Source: Cytophaga sp. FL35 (GTDB lineage Bacteria; Bacteroidota; Bacteroidia; Flavobacteriales; Flavobacteriaceae). From it: 64,000 bases of DNA. A model generated the notes under the pieces. That model was given only the letters and a program-made list of their open reading frames with translations. It did not search any database and had not been told where the DNA came from. This document shows positions 62,896 through 64,000 of this stretch, in pieces. The position numbers and the translations under genes are program-made. How positions within the stretch are numbered: position 1 is the first letter of the stretch; each line of letters opens with the position of its first letter. The DNA is taken from NCBI RefSeq assembly GCF_014349235.1, contig NZ_JACSOH010000013.1, positions 62,001-126,000 of the forward strand. Reading direction: 5' to 3'.

Positions 62896-64000
62896 TTATT
62901 TTACTTGATCCTCTTCTTCGCTTCTTACCAATTTTCGGGTAAAGAGATTGTTTTTCTTAATAGTTTCGGCAATGCCTTTTGGTAACATTTCTTCCCAACC
63001 GTCTTCATCATTGATGATTCTCTTTAAAACATCTCTGGAGAATATGTGCATTATTTCTGGGTCGTAATCTATGATGTCCATCACCTTGCCATTGTACTTA
63101 AAGAATTTGTACAGTTCTTTCATCCTAGGATGGACTTTCACATTATTACTGGTCATAATCTGCCCGGTTTCAGCATTTTTCATTGGATACAGATAGACTT
63201 GCAGTTCCTTGAAGAACAATTTTCCAAATGCCTCCAAAATACCACCACTCAAATGTCTATAATATTTCTCGTCAAAAATATCCACAAGATTGTTAACGCC
63301 CATGGTAAGGCCAATTTTGGCCTTGGTGTATTTGTTGAGATATTCAACCAATTTGTAGTATTCTTGAAATTTAGATATCATAACCGTATGGCCCAAAGCA
63401 CATAAAAGTTCTGCGCGATCCATGAAATCCTGTTCATCAATTTCACCAGAAGCTTTGAGATTGGATAGGGTTATTTCAAAAATGACAATGGTATTGTTTT
63501 GGTCCACCGCCTGATCACGGATAAAAATATCATGTGATTTATGGAACATGTCCATATTCACTTTGGTTACAGGCCTAAAACTTCCTCGTAACGCCAAAAT
63601 ATTCTTCTTGTAAAGGACTGCGGCAGGTAGTAAGTTGTTGCCATCAGGACCAAACATAACGGCATCGGTCATGTCATTTCTAATAAGCTGTAGGCTCATT
63701 AACCTATTGTCCACATCCTTAAAATTGGGACCTGAAAAATTGATCATATCTATCTCCACCGTATCTTTATCGATATGGTCATATAAATATTTCAACATTT
63801 TTCTTGGCTTATGGTATTTATAAAAAGCACCATAAATTAAGTTTACACCTAGGATGCCGAGGGTTTCTTGTTGCAATCTGGCCTCGTTCTGCTTGAAGCG
63901 AATGTGAAGAATAATTTCATCAAACTCCTTTTGCTTTGGGTCCAGCTGAAATCTAATCCCCACCCAGCCATGGCCTTTGTACCTTTTGGAAAAATCTATG
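62896..64000 (-). CDS. Conserved protein of unknown function (5' end beyond the window)
   Basis: The frame stays open to the right edge: twelve codons (IDFSKRYKGHGW) precede the GTG at 63963, and they continue smoothly into VGIRFQLDPKQKEFDEIILHIRF, so the true start lies outside. At least 367 residues. It is soluble and looks alpha/beta, with blocks VEIDMINFSGPNFKDVDNRL, DAVMFGPDGNNLLPAAVLYKK and MHIFSRDVLKRI. The family seems common in Flavobacteriaceae but I cannot name a function. Confidence 0.7.
   Translation of the reverse strand, partial: IDFSKRYKGHGWVGIRFQLDPKQKEFDEIILHIRFKQNEARLQQETLGILGVNLIYGAFYKYHKPRKMLKYLYDHIDKDTVEIDMINFSGPNFKDVDNRLMSLQLIRNDMTDAVMFGPDGNNLLPAAVLYKKNILALRGSFRPVTKVNMDMFHKSHDIFIRDQAVDQNNTIVIFEITLSNLKASGEIDEQDFMDRAELLCALGHTVMISKFQEYYKLVEYLNKYTKAKIGLTMGVNNLVDIFDEKYYRHLSGGILEAFGKLFFKELQVYLYPMKNAETGQIMTSNNVKVHPRMKELYKFFKYNGKVMDIIDYDPEIMHIFSRDVLKRIINDEDGWEEMLPKGIAETIKKNNLFTRKLVRSEEEDQVK

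Noticed and set aside
1-64000. Mobile elements, CRISPR arrays, tRNA or rRNA genes
   Set aside because: I looked for transposase motifs, regularly spaced repeats and tRNA-like T-loop sequences and saw none; the tandem sigma cassette is a gene duplication without insertion-element ends.

Overview
The window looks like chromosomal DNA of a marine-type member of the Flavobacteriaceae (Bacteroidota). The evidence is AT-rich sequence; the Bacteroidota promoter signature (-7 box TAnnTTTG, -33 box TTTG or TTG) in front of many genes; frequent TTG and GTG starts with poor ribosome binding sites; menaquinone genes; an OMP_b-brl_3 type receptor with a carboxypeptidase-regulatory N-terminus; DUF2853 and DUF4834 proteins; and a cysteate synthase / cysteate acyltransferase pair of the kind that makes capnine-type sulfonolipids. 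I see no tRNA, rRNA, insertion sequence, phage module or CRISPR array. Both edges cut genes.

Layout. 1-3.3 kb: end of a 4-hydroxyproline catabolic operon (semialdehyde dehydrogenase, epimerase, FAD dehydrogenase). 3.3-4.9 kb: a compact minus-strand operon (VOC protein, acetyltransferase, esterase). 5-17.8 kb: a menaquinone region (hotdog thioesterase, menF, menD, then menA, menC, menE) interleaved with DUF2853, cvfB, a SPOR-like membrane protein, a LytTR response regulator plus TPR histidine kinase, and a CPBP protease; no menB is present. 17.8-26.4 kb: carboxylase beta subunit, oxidoreductase, ettA, an MBL lipoprotein, a coiled-coil membrane protein, fumC and a 57-residue membrane microprotein. 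26.4-36.5 kb, mostly minus strand: outer-membrane receptor operon, ArsC-like protein, prfB with its +1 frameshift, the transglutaminase / alpha-E / ATP-grasp cluster, threonine aldolase, YegP and YbaB. 36.5-46 kb: S9 peptidase, sulfonolipid pair, envelope hypotheticals, a K+/H+ or Na+/H+ antiporter and an outer-membrane protein. 46-52 kb: YfhO protein, glycosyltransferase and flippase, a likely surface-polysaccharide set. 52-59.4 kb: transthyretin-like protein, YdeP-type molybdoenzyme, a very basic exported protein with a sigma-54-like promoter, and uvrA. 59.5-64 kb: two paralogous sigma factors each followed by a 47-residue microprotein, then a cysteine-free endonuclease III, peroxiredoxin and a truncated conserved gene.

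The strongest new signal is regulatory. Next to the LytTR regulator, two direct-repeat pairs (core ACAACA, exactly 21 bp apart) each end 29-30 bp before a -7 box. The first promoter appears to drive a roughly 100-nt small RNA ending in a strong hairpin; the second points at the sensor-kinase gene. The same architecture (21-bp period, 29-bp offset) recurs 48 kb away in front of the second sigma-factor gene. Together these suggest a LytTR regulon comprising a small RNA, the kinase and a sigma factor with its microprotein. The duplicated sigma factor plus microprotein cassette is the second notable find. All functional statements are from reading sequence and family knowledge; no searches were run.
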